The translations under genes and the position numbers were made by a program. DNA of 64,000 nt. Source: Leadbetterella lacunae. GTDB lineage: Bacteria; Bacteroidota; Bacteroidia; Cytophagales; Spirosomataceae. The DNA lies in assembly GCF_042649125.1 (NCBI RefSeq), contig NZ_JBHRYQ010000001.1, positions 992,001 to 1,056,000 of the forward strand. Reading direction: 5' to 3'. Under the pieces are notes generated by a model that saw only the letters and a list, made by a program, of their open reading frames with translations, did no database searches and was not told where the DNA came from. Positions 53,369 through 62,195 of the stretch are shown here, piece after piece (position 1 is the first letter of the stretch; each line of letters starts with the position of its first letter).

Positions 53369-53442
53369 TAGCGGGAAGGGGAATCGAACCCCTGACCTCC
53401 GGGTTATGAATCCGACGCTCTAACCATCTGAGCTACCCCGCC
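53369..53442 (-). tRNA. tRNA with anticodon CAT (elongator Met, or Ile2)
   Basis: A 74-base cloverleaf. The acceptor is GGCGGGG against TCCCGCT, with G-T wobble pairs at both ends, and the discriminator is A. The D-stem is GCTC. The anticodon loop TTCATAA gives CAT. The T-arm is AGGGG-TTCGATT-CCCCT. The initiator-type unpaired 1-72 and GGG/CCC anticodon stem are not clear, so it is not the initiator; elongator Met or lysidine-modified Ile2 remain. CCA is not encoded. Confidence 0.88.
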
Positions 53443-53456
53443 GACTAATGAGGGTG

Positions 53457-53488
53457 CAAAACTATGAAACCTTTTCATAACTTCCAAA
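53457..53488 (-). promoter_or_regulatory. Promoter of tRNA-CAT
   Basis: On the minus strand TTTG (53485-53488), a 20-base spacer, and TAGTTTTG (53457-53464) followed by CACC. The tRNA starts 14 bases downstream. Confidence 0.72.
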
Positions 53489-53583
53489 AACTTTTCGAAA
53501 CTTATTAAAAAAATAAATAAATATTTTTTTTTACTTGTTTTAATTGAGCGAATCCTTTAAATCGTAAGAAAAAGTTCAAGCAT

Positions 53584-53964
53584 ATGCCAAAACATAAATA
53601 TACCCAAGAATTCCCTTTTAAAACTTCGCCTAAAGTTTTATTTAACTATATAAGCACTCCTGGTGGTTTACAGCAGTGGTTTTCAGACAAAGTGGTTGTA
53701 GATAGTAATCACCTTTATAACTTTTATTGGGATGAAGAAAAACACTCGGCTGAACTAACGTCTTCTAGGCTAAATAAATCTACAAGATTCGACTTTACTG
53801 GAGAAGACGAAGGTAATTTTTTAGAATTCAAATTAATCACTTCGGAAATTGACAATTCTACTTATTTAAAAATAACGGACTGCTCAGACAATGACGACGA
53901 AGAAGATTTAGAATATCTTTGGAAAGGACTAATAGCAGATTTGAAAGAAATAGTAGGTGGCTAA
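53584..53964 (+). CDS. START-like domain protein
   Basis: A 126-aa cytoplasmic protein of the START/AHSA1-like fold that is common in Bacteroidota. It opens with YTQEFPFKTSPKVLFNYISTPGGLQQWFSDKV, the usual pattern where a helix follows the first strand. An acidic insert follows (CSDNDDEEDLEYLW) before the C-terminal helix. Such domains bind hydrophobic ligands, but none is known here. It lies 72 bases before the LptF/LptG-type gene on the same strand. Confidence 0.82.
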   Translation: MPKHKYTQEFPFKTSPKVLFNYISTPGGLQQWFSDKVVVDSNHLYNFYWDEEKHSAELTSSRLNKSTRFDFTGEDEGNFLEFKLITSEIDNSTYLKITDCSDNDDEEDLEYLWKGLIADLKEIVGG

Positions 53965-54036
53965 TTTCTTAATTAATCTTAAAGAATTTTGATTCATAGT
54001 TTTTGATATCGACTTTTGTAATTGAAAATTATTTTA

Positions 54037-55515
54037 ATGAAGAAAATCGATAAACTTTTCGTAAAAGCATTTATAGGGCCTTTCGTATTAACCACAGCTA
54101 TTGTGGTTTTTATTTTTTTGCTTAGGTTTTTGATGATGTATTTCGAAGATTTTATAGGAAAAGACCTTGGCCTTGATGTATTCGGTAAGCTTTTCTTATA
54201 TTTTTCTTTAATTACCGTACCTACCGCACTTCCTTTAGCTACGCTGCTCGCCACTTTAATGTGTTTTGGCAATATGGGCGAACACTCCGAACTCACTGCT
54301 ATGAAATCAGCAGGAATTCCACTAAGTAGACTAATTTTACCCACTCTGTATTTTTCAATAGTTGTCAGTATTTTTTCTTTTTTTTATAACAACTACGTTA
54401 ATCCTTGGGCTAACCTGAAAGGATACTCCCTTCTTTGGGATGTAAAAAATGCGAAATTGACATTAAATATTCAGCCGGGCATATTCTACAAAGAACTACC
54501 CGGGTATCGTTTAAAGGTTCAAGAGAAGATGCCAGATGGCAATTCTATGAAAAATGTTATTATCTATGACCACACCTCTAACAATGGAAACAGAAACGTA
54601 ACAATCGCAGATTCAGGTCGAATGTATTTCATGAATAATGGCTATTATTTGGTGTTTGAGCTTTTTAATGGCAAAAACTACGTAGAAAACCAGAATAATT
54701 TTAACAAATATGATGAATCGCAATTTGTAAGAAATAGCTTCAAAAAAAATAAAATAGTGTTTTCGATGGAAACCTTCGGAATTAAAAGAACAAACGAAGA
54801 CCAGTTTAAATACCATGAATACATGAAAAACACGAGCGAACTATCTGCTCAAATTGATACTGTAAGAAGAGATATTCGTGCAAAAACCAAAGATCAGACG
54901 AGGCAACTGAAAAGCCAAAACGCATATTTGTTCCGAACAAACTATGGTAAAGTAGATTCAACTAAAAAAGCAGTACCCATAAAAGCAGGTAATTGGATTC
55001 AAGAAAAATTGAAGGCCTCGGAAACAAGCTATAGAGAAATGGAAATTTTAGAAACTTCTATTTCGCAGTTGAAAAATTTTATATCGACTCTAGAAACCGA
55101 CAGAACTATCATTTTAAATAGGAATAAAGAGGTTTGGAGAGCAGACATAGAGCGTTGGCACAAAATAACTATGGCTTTCTCATGCATGGTCATGTTTCTA
55201 ATCGGTTCGTCATTGGGCTCCATCATTAAAAAAGGGGGATTCGGAATGCCAGTTTTGGTTTCCATCAGTTTCTTTATTTTACTATATGTACTCATGCAGC
55301 TTGGAGACAAATATGCCAAAGAAGGCATAATTCCTGTGCTAGTAGGGGTTTGGATACCTAATACGGTTTTGTTACTTATAGGCATTTACCTTATGAGTAA
55401 GGCTTCTAATGACTCACGTTTATTTGAAAACGATACTTTTGTGAAATTCCAAAATACACTCTCTAATCTAAAAAGCATTTTTAGAAAGAAAAAAGCAAAC
55501 ACACACACCGTGTAA
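54037..55515 (+). CDS. LptF/LptG-family permease
   Basis: A 492-aa inner-membrane permease subunit that, with LptB, extracts lipopolysaccharide toward the outer membrane. The N-terminus (MKKIDKLFVKAFIGPFVLTTAIVVFIFLLRFL) holds the first helix; three more hydrophobic helices follow at ~55-75, ~95-120 and the C-terminal trio. A large periplasmic jellyroll domain lies between, with LNIQPGIFYKELPGYRLKV. The C-terminal half shows a coiled-coil insertion (about 255-355). I cannot tell LptF from LptG. A TTG start at 54022 would add five residues; I prefer ATG 54037. Confidence 0.88.
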   Translation: MKKIDKLFVKAFIGPFVLTTAIVVFIFLLRFLMMYFEDFIGKDLGLDVFGKLFLYFSLITVPTALPLATLLATLMCFGNMGEHSELTAMKSAGIPLSRLILPTLYFSIVVSIFSFFYNNYVNPWANLKGYSLLWDVKNAKLTLNIQPGIFYKELPGYRLKVQEKMPDGNSMKNVIIYDHTSNNGNRNVTIADSGRMYFMNNGYYLVFELFNGKNYVENQNNFNKYDESQFVRNSFKKNKIVFSMETFGIKRTNEDQFKYHEYMKNTSELSAQIDTVRRDIRAKTKDQTRQLKSQNAYLFRTNYGKVDSTKKAVPIKAGNWIQEKLKASETSYREMEILETSISQLKNFISTLETDRTIILNRNKEVWRADIERWHKITMAFSCMVMFLIGSSLGSIIKKGGFGMPVLVSISFFILLYVLMQLGDKYAKEGIIPVLVGVWIPNTVLLLIGIYLMSKASNDSRLFENDTFVKFQNTLSNLKSIFRKKKANTHTV

Positions 55516-55560
55516 TAATATTTTTTTGAATATTTAAATAATTTATTTTAAAATATAAGT

Positions 55561-55568
55561 TATCTTTG
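55561..55568 (+). promoter_or_regulatory. Candidate -7 box of rpsO
   Basis: TATCTTTG followed by CATC fits the extended box and lies 41 bases before the rpsO ATG. No clear -33 element. Confidence 0.5.
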
Positions 55569-55609
55569 CATCTGTTTTATTTTTTAACAATTAATCTAGG
55601 TTACAATAC

Positions 55610-55885
55610 ATGTATTTAACTCCGGAAAAGAAAGAAGAAATTTTTTCAGAAAAAGGTCTTCTTAGAAAAGCAAGCGATACAGGTTCTGCGGAATCACAAA
55701 TCGCATTATTTACTTATAGAATCGCTCATTTAACTGAGCATCTAAAAGCCCACAAACACGATTACTCTACACGTTCTGGACTACTTAAATTAGTAGGAAA
55801 GCGTCGTAGATTGTTGGATTACTTAGTAAAAGTTGACATCAATCGTTACAGAGCAATTATTGCCGAGCTTGGAATTCGTAAATAA
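55610..55885 (+). CDS. rpsO: 30S ribosomal protein S15
   Basis: A 91-aa ribosomal protein that binds 16S rRNA early in 30S assembly. It has the family signature from TGSAESQIALFTYRI through LTEHLKAHKHDYSTRSGL and LVGKRRRLLDYL. Length and sequence are standard. In many bacteria rpsO and pnp are adjacent, as here, but a strong terminator separates them. Confidence 0.98.
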   Translation: MYLTPEKKEEIFSEKGLLRKASDTGSAESQIALFTYRIAHLTEHLKAHKHDYSTRSGLLKLVGKRRRLLDYLVKVDINRYRAIIAELGIRK

Positions 55886-55892
55886 ATTAAAT

Positions 55893-55924
55893 GGGAATCT
55901 AACTATGTTAGATTCCCGTTTTTG
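55893..55924 (+). terminator. Terminator between rpsO and pnp
   Basis: GGGAATCTAAC (55893-55903) pairs perfectly with GTTAGATTCCC (55907-55917) around TAT, followed by a T run. Confidence 0.9.
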
Positions 55925-56020
55925 TGTGTTTTAAATTAGCAAATTATAATAAACATCCCCGCGGAATTAAAGGATTTACAAGTTGTATAGAAAGCGGAAA
56001 TACAACACAAATACATTTAA

Positions 56021-58165
56021 ATGTTTAATATTCATTCACAAACCATCCAAATGCCGGATGGTCTAGAGATATCTCTAGAAACAGGCAAATTAGCTCGCCA
56101 AGCAGATGGTTCAATTGTCTTGAGATGTGGCAATTTAGTAATGTTAGCTACTGTTTGTGCAGCAAAAGAACACAGAGAAGGTACTGACTTTTTACCTTTA
56201 TCAGTTGATTACCAAGAAAAATTCGCATCAGCCGGAAAAATCCCAGGAAGTTTTCAAAGAAGAGAAGGAAGACTTTCAGACAATGAGATCTTAATCTCAC
56301 GTCTAATAGACAGAGCTTTAAGACCAATATTTCCTGAAGATTACCATGCAGAGGTTCAAGTAATGGTAACTTTACAATCAGCAGACGAAAATATCCAACC
56401 AGATGCTTTAGCTGCTCTTGCCGCTTCAGCTGCAATCATGGTTTCTGATATTCCTTTTAATGGACCAATCTCCGAAGTTCGAGTATGTAAAATTGGTGGT
56501 AAATATGTAATAAACCCTCCAGTTGATCAATTAGACACCGCTGACCTTGATCTAATTATTGCAGGTTCTGCAGAAAGCATCATCATGGTAGAAGGTGAAT
56601 CAAACGAGGTTTCTGAATTAGAAATGATTGAGGCTATTAAAGTAGCCCACGATGCTATAAAACTACAAGTGGCAGCTCAGAAAGAGCTAGAAGCCAAAGT
56701 AGGTAAAACAGAAAAAAGAACATACTGTCACGAAATTCATGACGAAGATCTTAAGAAAAAGATGTACGATGCACTTTTTGAAAAGGTTTATGCAGTATGT
56801 TTAGAAGGAAATGACAACAAGAGCGTAAGAAGCGAAGGCTTCTCAGCTATCTTAATAGAATATAAGGAAAGTCTTCCAGAAGAAGAAAGAGAGAATGCTC
56901 TTTTCAAAGTATATTTTGGAGATATCCAATACGATGCTTCTAGAAAAATGGTGCTTGAAGAAAGCAAAAGACTAGATGGTAGAAAACTTAACGAAATCAG
57001 ACCAATCACGTGTGAGGTAAATTATTTACCTTCAGCTCACGGCTCTGCTTTGTTTACAAGAGGCGAAACACAATCGTTGTCAACTACTACTTTAGGAACA
57101 AAACTTGACGAGCAAATTGTAGATCAACCGATGTACAAAGGTTTCTCTAAGTTTTATTTACACTACAACTTCCCTGGTTTCTCTACTGGCGAGGTTAGAC
57201 CAAACAGAGGTGTAGGTAGAAGAGAGGTAGGTCACGGAAACTTGGCTCAGCGTACGCTTAAAAAAGTAATGCCGAAAGAAGAAGAGAATCCATATACTAT
57301 CAGAATAGTTAGTGATATTCTTGAATCTAACGGTTCATCTTCTATGGCCACTGTTTGTGCGGGTTGTTTGTCACTAATGGATGCCGGTATCCAAATCAAA
57401 GCTCCAGTTTCTGGAATCGCGATGGGATTAATCACCGATACTACTACTGGAAAATACGCGGTACTTTCAGATATATTAGGAGACGAAGATCACCTTGGAG
57501 ACATGGACTTTAAAGTTACAGGTACAGCAAAAGGTATTGTCGCTTGTCAAATGGACATCAAAATAGGTGGTTTATCGTACGAAATACTTGAAAAAGCATT
57601 AATTCAAGCAAAAGAAGGACGTTTACATATCCTTTCTAAAATGACTGAAGTTTTAGATAAACCTAAAGATGAGCTTAAGCCATTTGCTCCAAGAGCACAC
57701 ACCATTATTATCGACAGAGAACTAATAGGTGCGGTTATAGGACCAGGCGGTAAAGTAGTTCAAGAGATTCAAAGGGAGTCAGGAGCAACTGTAAACATCG
57801 AAGAGAAAGACAATAAAGGTTATATCTCGATTTTCGCTACAAATGGTGAAAGCATGAGTGCAGCAAGAAAAAGAATAGAAGGAATAGTGAAGATGCCTGA
57901 CGTAGGTGAAGTATACGAAGCCAAAGTAAAATCTATTCAAGCATTTGGGGCATTCTGCGAATTTTTACCAGGAAAAGAAGGATTACTTCATATCTCTGAA
58001 ATCAGCTGGGATAGACTTCCTAGTATGGACGGAGTACTTCAAGAAGGTGAAGTTATTCAGGTGAAATTAACAGAAATAGATAAGAAAACAGGAAAATATA
58101 GACTGTCTAGAAAAATATTATTACCAAGACCTCCGAGAGAAGAAAAACCAACACAAGAACAATAA
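56021..58165 (+). CDS. pnp: Polyribonucleotide nucleotidyltransferase (PNPase)
   Basis: PNPase degrades RNA 3'-5' by phosphorolysis. The 714-aa protein has two RNase PH domains (MFNIHSQTIQMPDGLEISLETGKLARQA at the start, and the second with SAHGSALFTRGETQSL), an all-alpha linker, a KH domain (VIGPGGKVVQEI) and an S1 domain (VGEVYEAKVKSIQAFGAFCEFLPGKEGLLH). All expected domains are present. It lies 135 bases after rpsO, beyond the terminator. Confidence 0.98.
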   Translation: MFNIHSQTIQMPDGLEISLETGKLARQADGSIVLRCGNLVMLATVCAAKEHREGTDFLPLSVDYQEKFASAGKIPGSFQRREGRLSDNEILISRLIDRALRPIFPEDYHAEVQVMVTLQSADENIQPDALAALAASAAIMVSDIPFNGPISEVRVCKIGGKYVINPPVDQLDTADLDLIIAGSAESIIMVEGESNEVSELEMIEAIKVAHDAIKLQVAAQKELEAKVGKTEKRTYCHEIHDEDLKKKMYDALFEKVYAVCLEGNDNKSVRSEGFSAILIEYKESLPEEERENALFKVYFGDIQYDASRKMVLEESKRLDGRKLNEIRPITCEVNYLPSAHGSALFTRGETQSLSTTTLGTKLDEQIVDQPMYKGFSKFYLHYNFPGFSTGEVRPNRGVGRREVGHGNLAQRTLKKVMPKEEENPYTIRIVSDILESNGSSSMATVCAGCLSLMDAGIQIKAPVSGIAMGLITDTTTGKYAVLSDILGDEDHLGDMDFKVTGTAKGIVACQMDIKIGGLSYEILEKALIQAKEGRLHILSKMTEVLDKPKDELKPFAPRAHTIIIDRELIGAVIGPGGKVVQEIQRESGATVNIEEKDNKGYISIFATNGESMSAARKRIEGIVKMPDVGEVYEAKVKSIQAFGAFCEFLPGKEGLLHISEISWDRLPSMDGVLQEGEVIQVKLTEIDKKTGKYRLSRKILLPRPPREEKPTQEQ

Positions 58166-58253
58166 TTAACAATTTTTTGTTGTTTATTAGTACCTTGTAA
58201 TATCCCTTTAGTCAGGTCATTATTATTTTAGAATCTATCTTAAAAAAAGCAAT

Positions 58254-59117
58254 ATGAGACAACTCAAAATAAGTAAACAAATCACCAATAGAGAGAGTCA
58301 ATCTCTAGATAAATATCTTCAGGAAATAGGTAAAGTTGACCTATTAACTCCGGATGAAGAGGTGATTTTGGCACAAAAAATTCGTGATGGAGACCAGTTA
58401 TCATTAGAAAGACTTACGAAAGCCAATTTAAGATTTGTGGTCTCAGTAGCTAAACAATATCAAAACCAAGGCCTTTCGCTAGGTGACCTTATAAATGAAG
58501 GAAATCTAGGTTTGATCAAAGCCGCTCAAAGGTTTGACGAAACAAGAGGATTTAAATTTATCTCATATGCGGTTTGGTGGATACGTCAAAGTATACTTCA
58601 AGCATTGGCTGAGCAGTCTAGAATAGTAAGACTACCTCTTAACAGAGTAGGTTCACTAAACAAGATTTCCAAAACATTTTCTGAGCTTGAGCAAAAGTTT
58701 GAAAGAGAGCCATCTCCAGAAGAACTTGCTGAAGTACTTGAGATATCAGCAAACGAGGTCGTAGATACCATGAAAATATCGGGTAGACACGTATCTGTTG
58801 ATGCTCCGTTTGTACAAGGTGAAGAAAACAGCCTTTTGGATGTATTGGAAAACGATACAGAAATCAGACCCGATCAGGAGTTAATGAATGACTCACTAAG
58901 AAGAGAAGTTCTTAGAGCACTTTCTACGCTAACTCAAAGAGAAGCTGAAGTAATTATGTTTTACTTTGGACTAAACGGAGAGCAAGCAATGACGCTTGAA
59001 GAAATAGGTGAGAAGTTTAACCTGACAAGAGAAAGAGTAAGACAAATTAAAGAAAAAGCGATACGAAGGCTAAGACAAACCTCCCGTAGTAAAGCTTTAA
59101 AAGCATATTTAGGATAA
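58254..59117 (+). CDS. Primary RNA polymerase sigma factor (RpoD/SigA), Bacteroidota type
   Basis: A 287-aa sigma-70 factor lacking region 1.1, as in Bacteroidota housekeeping sigma factors. Region 1.2 starts at DKYLQEIGKVDLLTPDEE. Region 2 has NLRFVVSVAKQYQNQGLSLGDLINEGNLGLIKAAQRFDETRGFKFISYAVWWIRQSILQAL. Region 4 has TLEEIGEKFNLTRERVRQIKEKAIRRL. This factor reads the TTTG/TAnnTTTG promoters seen in this window. A strong terminator follows. Confidence 0.95.
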   Translation: MRQLKISKQITNRESQSLDKYLQEIGKVDLLTPDEEVILAQKIRDGDQLSLERLTKANLRFVVSVAKQYQNQGLSLGDLINEGNLGLIKAAQRFDETRGFKFISYAVWWIRQSILQALAEQSRIVRLPLNRVGSLNKISKTFSELEQKFEREPSPEELAEVLEISANEVVDTMKISGRHVSVDAPFVQGEENSLLDVLENDTEIRPDQELMNDSLRREVLRALSTLTQREAEVIMFYFGLNGEQAMTLEEIGEKFNLTRERVRQIKEKAIRRLRQTSRSKALKAYLG

Positions 59118-59121
59118 CAGA

Positions 59122-59155
59122 AAAGAGGTTCAAAAATTTGAACCTCTTTTTTTTT
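59122..59155 (+). terminator. Rho-independent terminator after the sigma factor gene
   Basis: AAAGAGGTTCAAA (59122-59134) pairs perfectly with TTTGAACCTCTTT (59137-59149), followed by T residues to 59155. Confidence 0.93.
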
Positions 59156-59181
59156 GTTCCGTGAAACTTTTTCGTGGAACA
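59155..59181 (+). promoter_or_regulatory. parS-like inverted repeat upstream of parA
   Basis: An 11-base inverted repeat: TGTTCCGTGAA (59155-59165) and TTCGTGGAACA (59171-59181), with two wobble mismatches, spacer ACTTT. Each arm resembles half of the ParB site TGTTCCACGTGGAACA but lacks the central AC. It lies 50 bases before parA. It may be a degenerate parS, an operator for the par genes, or neither. Confidence 0.45.
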
Positions 59182-59231
59182 TTAATTTGAAGTTTGAAAG
59201 TTTTAAACCAAATTTGTATTTATTATAAATT

Positions 59232-59903
59232 ATGGCAAAAAAGATAGGAATATATAGTTTGGAAGTTAGTTCAGGTAAAACCATTACCACAGCATTTTTA
59301 GCAGAAGCTTTGACCACATTAGGCAAAAAAGTATTGTGTGTAGATTTGTCTCCCAATCAGAATTTAGGAAAATATTTAAATTTGACAATTAACGATTTAT
59401 TGAGTTTAGATAATTCTAGGCCTGCTGAAAGAGTTAAAAAAATTACCCAAGGTCAGTTTTCGTGGGATTACCTCAGCATTAGTACTTCAGATAATATAGA
59501 AGGAAGCTTAGGTGTTTTTGAAGGTTATAATTACGTTTTATTAGACTTCCCTAGTTTTAATACTGAAACGTCATTAGTATATTTAGAAAAAATTGACAGT
59601 GTAATTGTTCCAATAGAAAGTGAATTTTATGGTCTAGACAAAGTAAGTGAAACACTTGAATCAGTCATTAAAAATAACCTGCTAATAGATGGTTTGCTGC
59701 TTACAAAGTATGACACAAACAATGAACTTTTACAAAAATTTGAAATTCAAATAAGAGAGAACTTTAAAGACATGGTTTTCGATTCTATCATCAATAGAAG
59801 TTATTATTTGGGATTAGAAAAATTTAATATTGAAAGTTTAAATCAGGCTTCCACACATTTTGGGTTTACTGATTATTTAAAATTAGCCAACGAATTAGTT
59901 TAA
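59232..59903 (+). CDS. parA: Divergent ParA-family ATPase
   Basis: A 223-aa ParA/Soj-like protein at the usual chromosomal position before parB, shorter than typical (~250). The deviant Walker A box normally reads KGGVGKT; here it is EVSSGKT (residues 11-17), so the signature lysine is Glu11 and the two Gly are Val and Ser. The general lysine (K16) and T17 remain. Walker A' is VDLSPNQN, with Ser40 where Asp is usual. Walker B is YVLLD (Asp105). ParA segregates the chromosome by ATP-dependent sandwich dimers; these changes argue for altered nucleotide handling. No frameshift is visible. Confidence 0.78.
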   Translation: MAKKIGIYSLEVSSGKTITTAFLAEALTTLGKKVLCVDLSPNQNLGKYLNLTINDLLSLDNSRPAERVKKITQGQFSWDYLSISTSDNIEGSLGVFEGYNYVLLDFPSFNTETSLVYLEKIDSVIVPIESEFYGLDKVSETLESVIKNNLLIDGLLLTKYDTNNELLQKFEIQIRENFKDMVFDSIINRSYYLGLEKFNIESLNQASTHFGFTDYLKLANELV

Positions 59904-59912
59904 AAAGTAAAA

Positions 59913-60797
59913 ATGAGTAAGAAAAGAATGGGTCTGGGAAGAGGGTTAGGTGCATTATTGTCAGACAATAATGAGGAATCTATCGTGGTTTCCCAAAATC
60001 TAGATACAAAAGAAGAGTTCAATGAAATTTTCATTGAAAATATTGAAACAAACCCTTTCCAACCAAGAACTAGTTTTGATCCTGTAAGTTTAAATGAACT
60101 AAAAGAATCGATTCAAACTCAAGGGATTATTCAGCCGATAACGGTAAGAAGGATTTCGGGAGGATATCAACTTATTTCTGGAGAAAGAAGGTTACAAGCT
60201 TCAAAATTAGCCGGTTTAACGAGTATACCTGCCTATATAATTGAAGCTACCGACACTCAGATGTTGGAAATGGGTCTCATTGAAAATATTCAAAGAGAAA
60301 ACCTAAACCCAATTGAAGTTGCATTGGCGTATCAAAGGCTAATTACTGACTGTAATCTTAAACATGAAGAGCTAGGTGGCAGAGTGGGGAAAGATAGAAG
60401 TACGGTAAATAACTACTTGAGGTTGCTTAACCTTCCGAGTCAAGTTCAAGATGGCGTTAAAGAAAAGAAAATTAGTATGGGGCATGCTAGAGCACTCCTG
60501 GGTTTGCCGTCACAAGAGTTAATGATCAAGGTATTTGGCGATGTGGTGGCTCAAGAACTTTCGGTTAGAAAAGTAGAAGAAATTGTTAGAAATTATTCAG
60601 CTGATTCAAAACCAAAACAGAAGAAAACATCTGCTGCTGAACCGAAACAAATTATTTTTCCACTACAAGAGTCGCTGAGCCAATATTTTGGAAAAAAAGT
60701 AGCTGTTACAGCAAATGACAAAAGCAAAGGAGAAATAAAAATACCATTTGCAAGTAAAATTGAACTTGAAGAAATATTAGATAAACTCAAGAAATAA
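59913..60797 (+). CDS. parB: Chromosome partitioning protein ParB
   Basis: ParB binds parS and, as a CTP-dependent clamp, spreads along DNA near the origin. The 294-aa protein has the N-terminal ParA-stimulating stretch KKRMGLGRGLGALL, motif QGIIQPITVRR, the CTP-binding box GERRLQA (90-96), and ENIQRENLNPIEVALAY (124-140). The HTH domain follows (HEELGGRVGKDRSTVNNYLR). The GERR box usually reads GERRxRA; here the last Arg is Gln95. The C-terminal dimer domain is present. It starts nine bases after parA. Confidence 0.94.
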   Translation: MSKKRMGLGRGLGALLSDNNEESIVVSQNLDTKEEFNEIFIENIETNPFQPRTSFDPVSLNELKESIQTQGIIQPITVRRISGGYQLISGERRLQASKLAGLTSIPAYIIEATDTQMLEMGLIENIQRENLNPIEVALAYQRLITDCNLKHEELGGRVGKDRSTVNNYLRLLNLPSQVQDGVKEKKISMGHARALLGLPSQELMIKVFGDVVAQELSVRKVEEIVRNYSADSKPKQKKTSAAEPKQIIFPLQESLSQYFGKKVAVTANDKSKGEIKIPFASKIELEEILDKLKK

Positions 60798-60798
60798 G

Positions 60799-61461
60799 TT
60801 GAAAAACCAAAGTATTGTAATTTTACTTATTTTCCTTTTTAAACTTTCTATATCAAATGCTCAGGATAGTTTAAAAGTGAAGTTGGACTCCTTAAAAGTA
60901 CCAAGCGAATCTAAGTTTGATACCTTACGAGGTCAAAAGCTTAAATCGACGCTTAGTTCTACAAAAAAAACGCTTGGTCAAGCTTTTGGAACAATTGATA
61001 CAAAGCCTGAAGAAGTGCCAAAGATTGCATTTGTAAGGTCACTACTTTTGCCTGGATGGGGACAAATAACCAATAAGCAATATTATAAGTTGCCTTTTAT
61101 ATATGGAAGTGCAGCAGCTGGTATTTATTTTATTCATACAAATAACCAAAAGTTCAAAGAATTTAAGGGTTATCTAGTTACAATGAATGACTCAAAAACT
61201 ACCGAAATACTTATAAATGAAAGGGGGCCTTATTCGTATTCGATTGTAAATACAGCAGCAAAACAATATCGACGATGGAAACAAGGCACTGTGATTGGAT
61301 TTTCTTTGGGTTGGTTATTGTTTGCTGTAGAATCTAACGTGTCGGCACATTTGAAAACTTTTGATATTTCAGATGATATATCACTAAAAATGAAACCTAC
61401 AGTTTTTTCTGTGGGCGGTAAAAACGCATTGGGACTAAATTTAAATATAAATATTAAATAA
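60799..61461 (+). CDS. DUF5683 family membrane protein
   Basis: A 220-aa protein with a signal peptide (LLIFLFKLSISNAQ) and the DUF5683 pattern: SLLLPGWGQITNKQYYKLPFIYGSAAAGIYFI, then a charged stretch and a second hydrophobic helix (GFSLGWLLFAVESNVSAHL). It sits between parB and dapB, the usual order in Bacteroidota. Function is unknown. The start is TTG at 60799. It overlaps dapB by one base. Confidence 0.85.
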   Translation: MKNQSIVILLIFLFKLSISNAQDSLKVKLDSLKVPSESKFDTLRGQKLKSTLSSTKKTLGQAFGTIDTKPEEVPKIAFVRSLLLPGWGQITNKQYYKLPFIYGSAAAGIYFIHTNNQKFKEFKGYLVTMNDSKTTEILINERGPYSYSIVNTAAKQYRRWKQGTVIGFSLGWLLFAVESNVSAHLKTFDISDDISLKMKPTVFSVGGKNALGLNLNINIK

Positions 61462-62177
61462 TGAAGATCACCTTACTTGGCTATGGGAAAATGGGAAAAG
61501 CCATAGAAAAAGTTGCTTTAGAAAGAGGCCATGAAATAGTAAATACTATTGATTTAAACAATATTGCAGACCGTGAGAAAATTGGCGAGTCAGAAGCTGA
61601 AGTTGTGATTGAATTCAGTTCACCGCATGCCGCCTACGAAAACCTAAAGTCTTGTATGGCTCAGGGAGTAAAAACAGTTTCTGGCACTACCGGCTGGTTA
61701 GACCACAAAGAAGAAATAGAAAAACTTTGCGTAGAGAATGACGCGGCGTTCTTTTATGCAAGTAATTACAGCATTGGCGTAAATTTATTTTTTAAATTAA
61801 ACGAAGTTTTGGCAAAAATGATGTCGAAACACAAGCAATACGAAATATTTACGAGTGAAATTCATCACACAGAAAAGCTAGATTCGCCAAGTGGAACAGC
61901 CATAACACTGGCTGAAGGAATTATGAATAACAACATTCAAAAAAGTAAGTGGGTAAACAATGAAATTCCAAAAGAAGATGAAGTGGCGATTTGGTCATCG
62001 AGAGAAGGAAAAGTACCTGGGACGCATAATGTAAAATATATTTCAGAAATCGACGAAATCGAAATCAAACATACTGCCTATAGCAGACTGGGCTTTGCTC
62101 AAGGAGCCGTGATAGCTGCAGAATGGTTGGTTGATAAAAAAGGAGTACTTGGCATGGACGATATGCTAAAACTCTAA
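61461..62177 (+). CDS. dapB: 4-Hydroxy-tetrahydrodipicolinate reductase
   Basis: DapB makes tetrahydrodipicolinate in lysine and meso-DAP synthesis. The 238-aa protein has an NAD(P)-binding start (MKITLLGYGKMGKAIEK), the catalytic motif EIHHTEKLDSPSGTA, and VKTVSGTTGWLD, SNYSIGVNLFFKL. Length is normal. A TAATG overlap joins it to the DUF5683 gene. lepB, often next in this cluster in related genomes, is not here; a bidirectional terminator and a convergent LysM gene follow. Confidence 0.96.
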   Translation: MKITLLGYGKMGKAIEKVALERGHEIVNTIDLNNIADREKIGESEAEVVIEFSSPHAAYENLKSCMAQGVKTVSGTTGWLDHKEEIEKLCVENDAAFFYASNYSIGVNLFFKLNEVLAKMMSKHKQYEIFTSEIHHTEKLDSPSGTAITLAEGIMNNNIQKSKWVNNEIPKEDEVAIWSSREGKVPGTHNVKYISEIDEIEIKHTAYSRLGFAQGAVIAAEWLVDKKGVLGMDDMLKL

Positions 62178-62195
62178 ATAATTAAGCTCATAATA

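Noticed and set aside
59232..59300. Frameshift as cause of the odd ParA P-loop
   Set aside because: Residues on both sides align to ParA in the same frame, and no single-base shift restores KGGVGKT.
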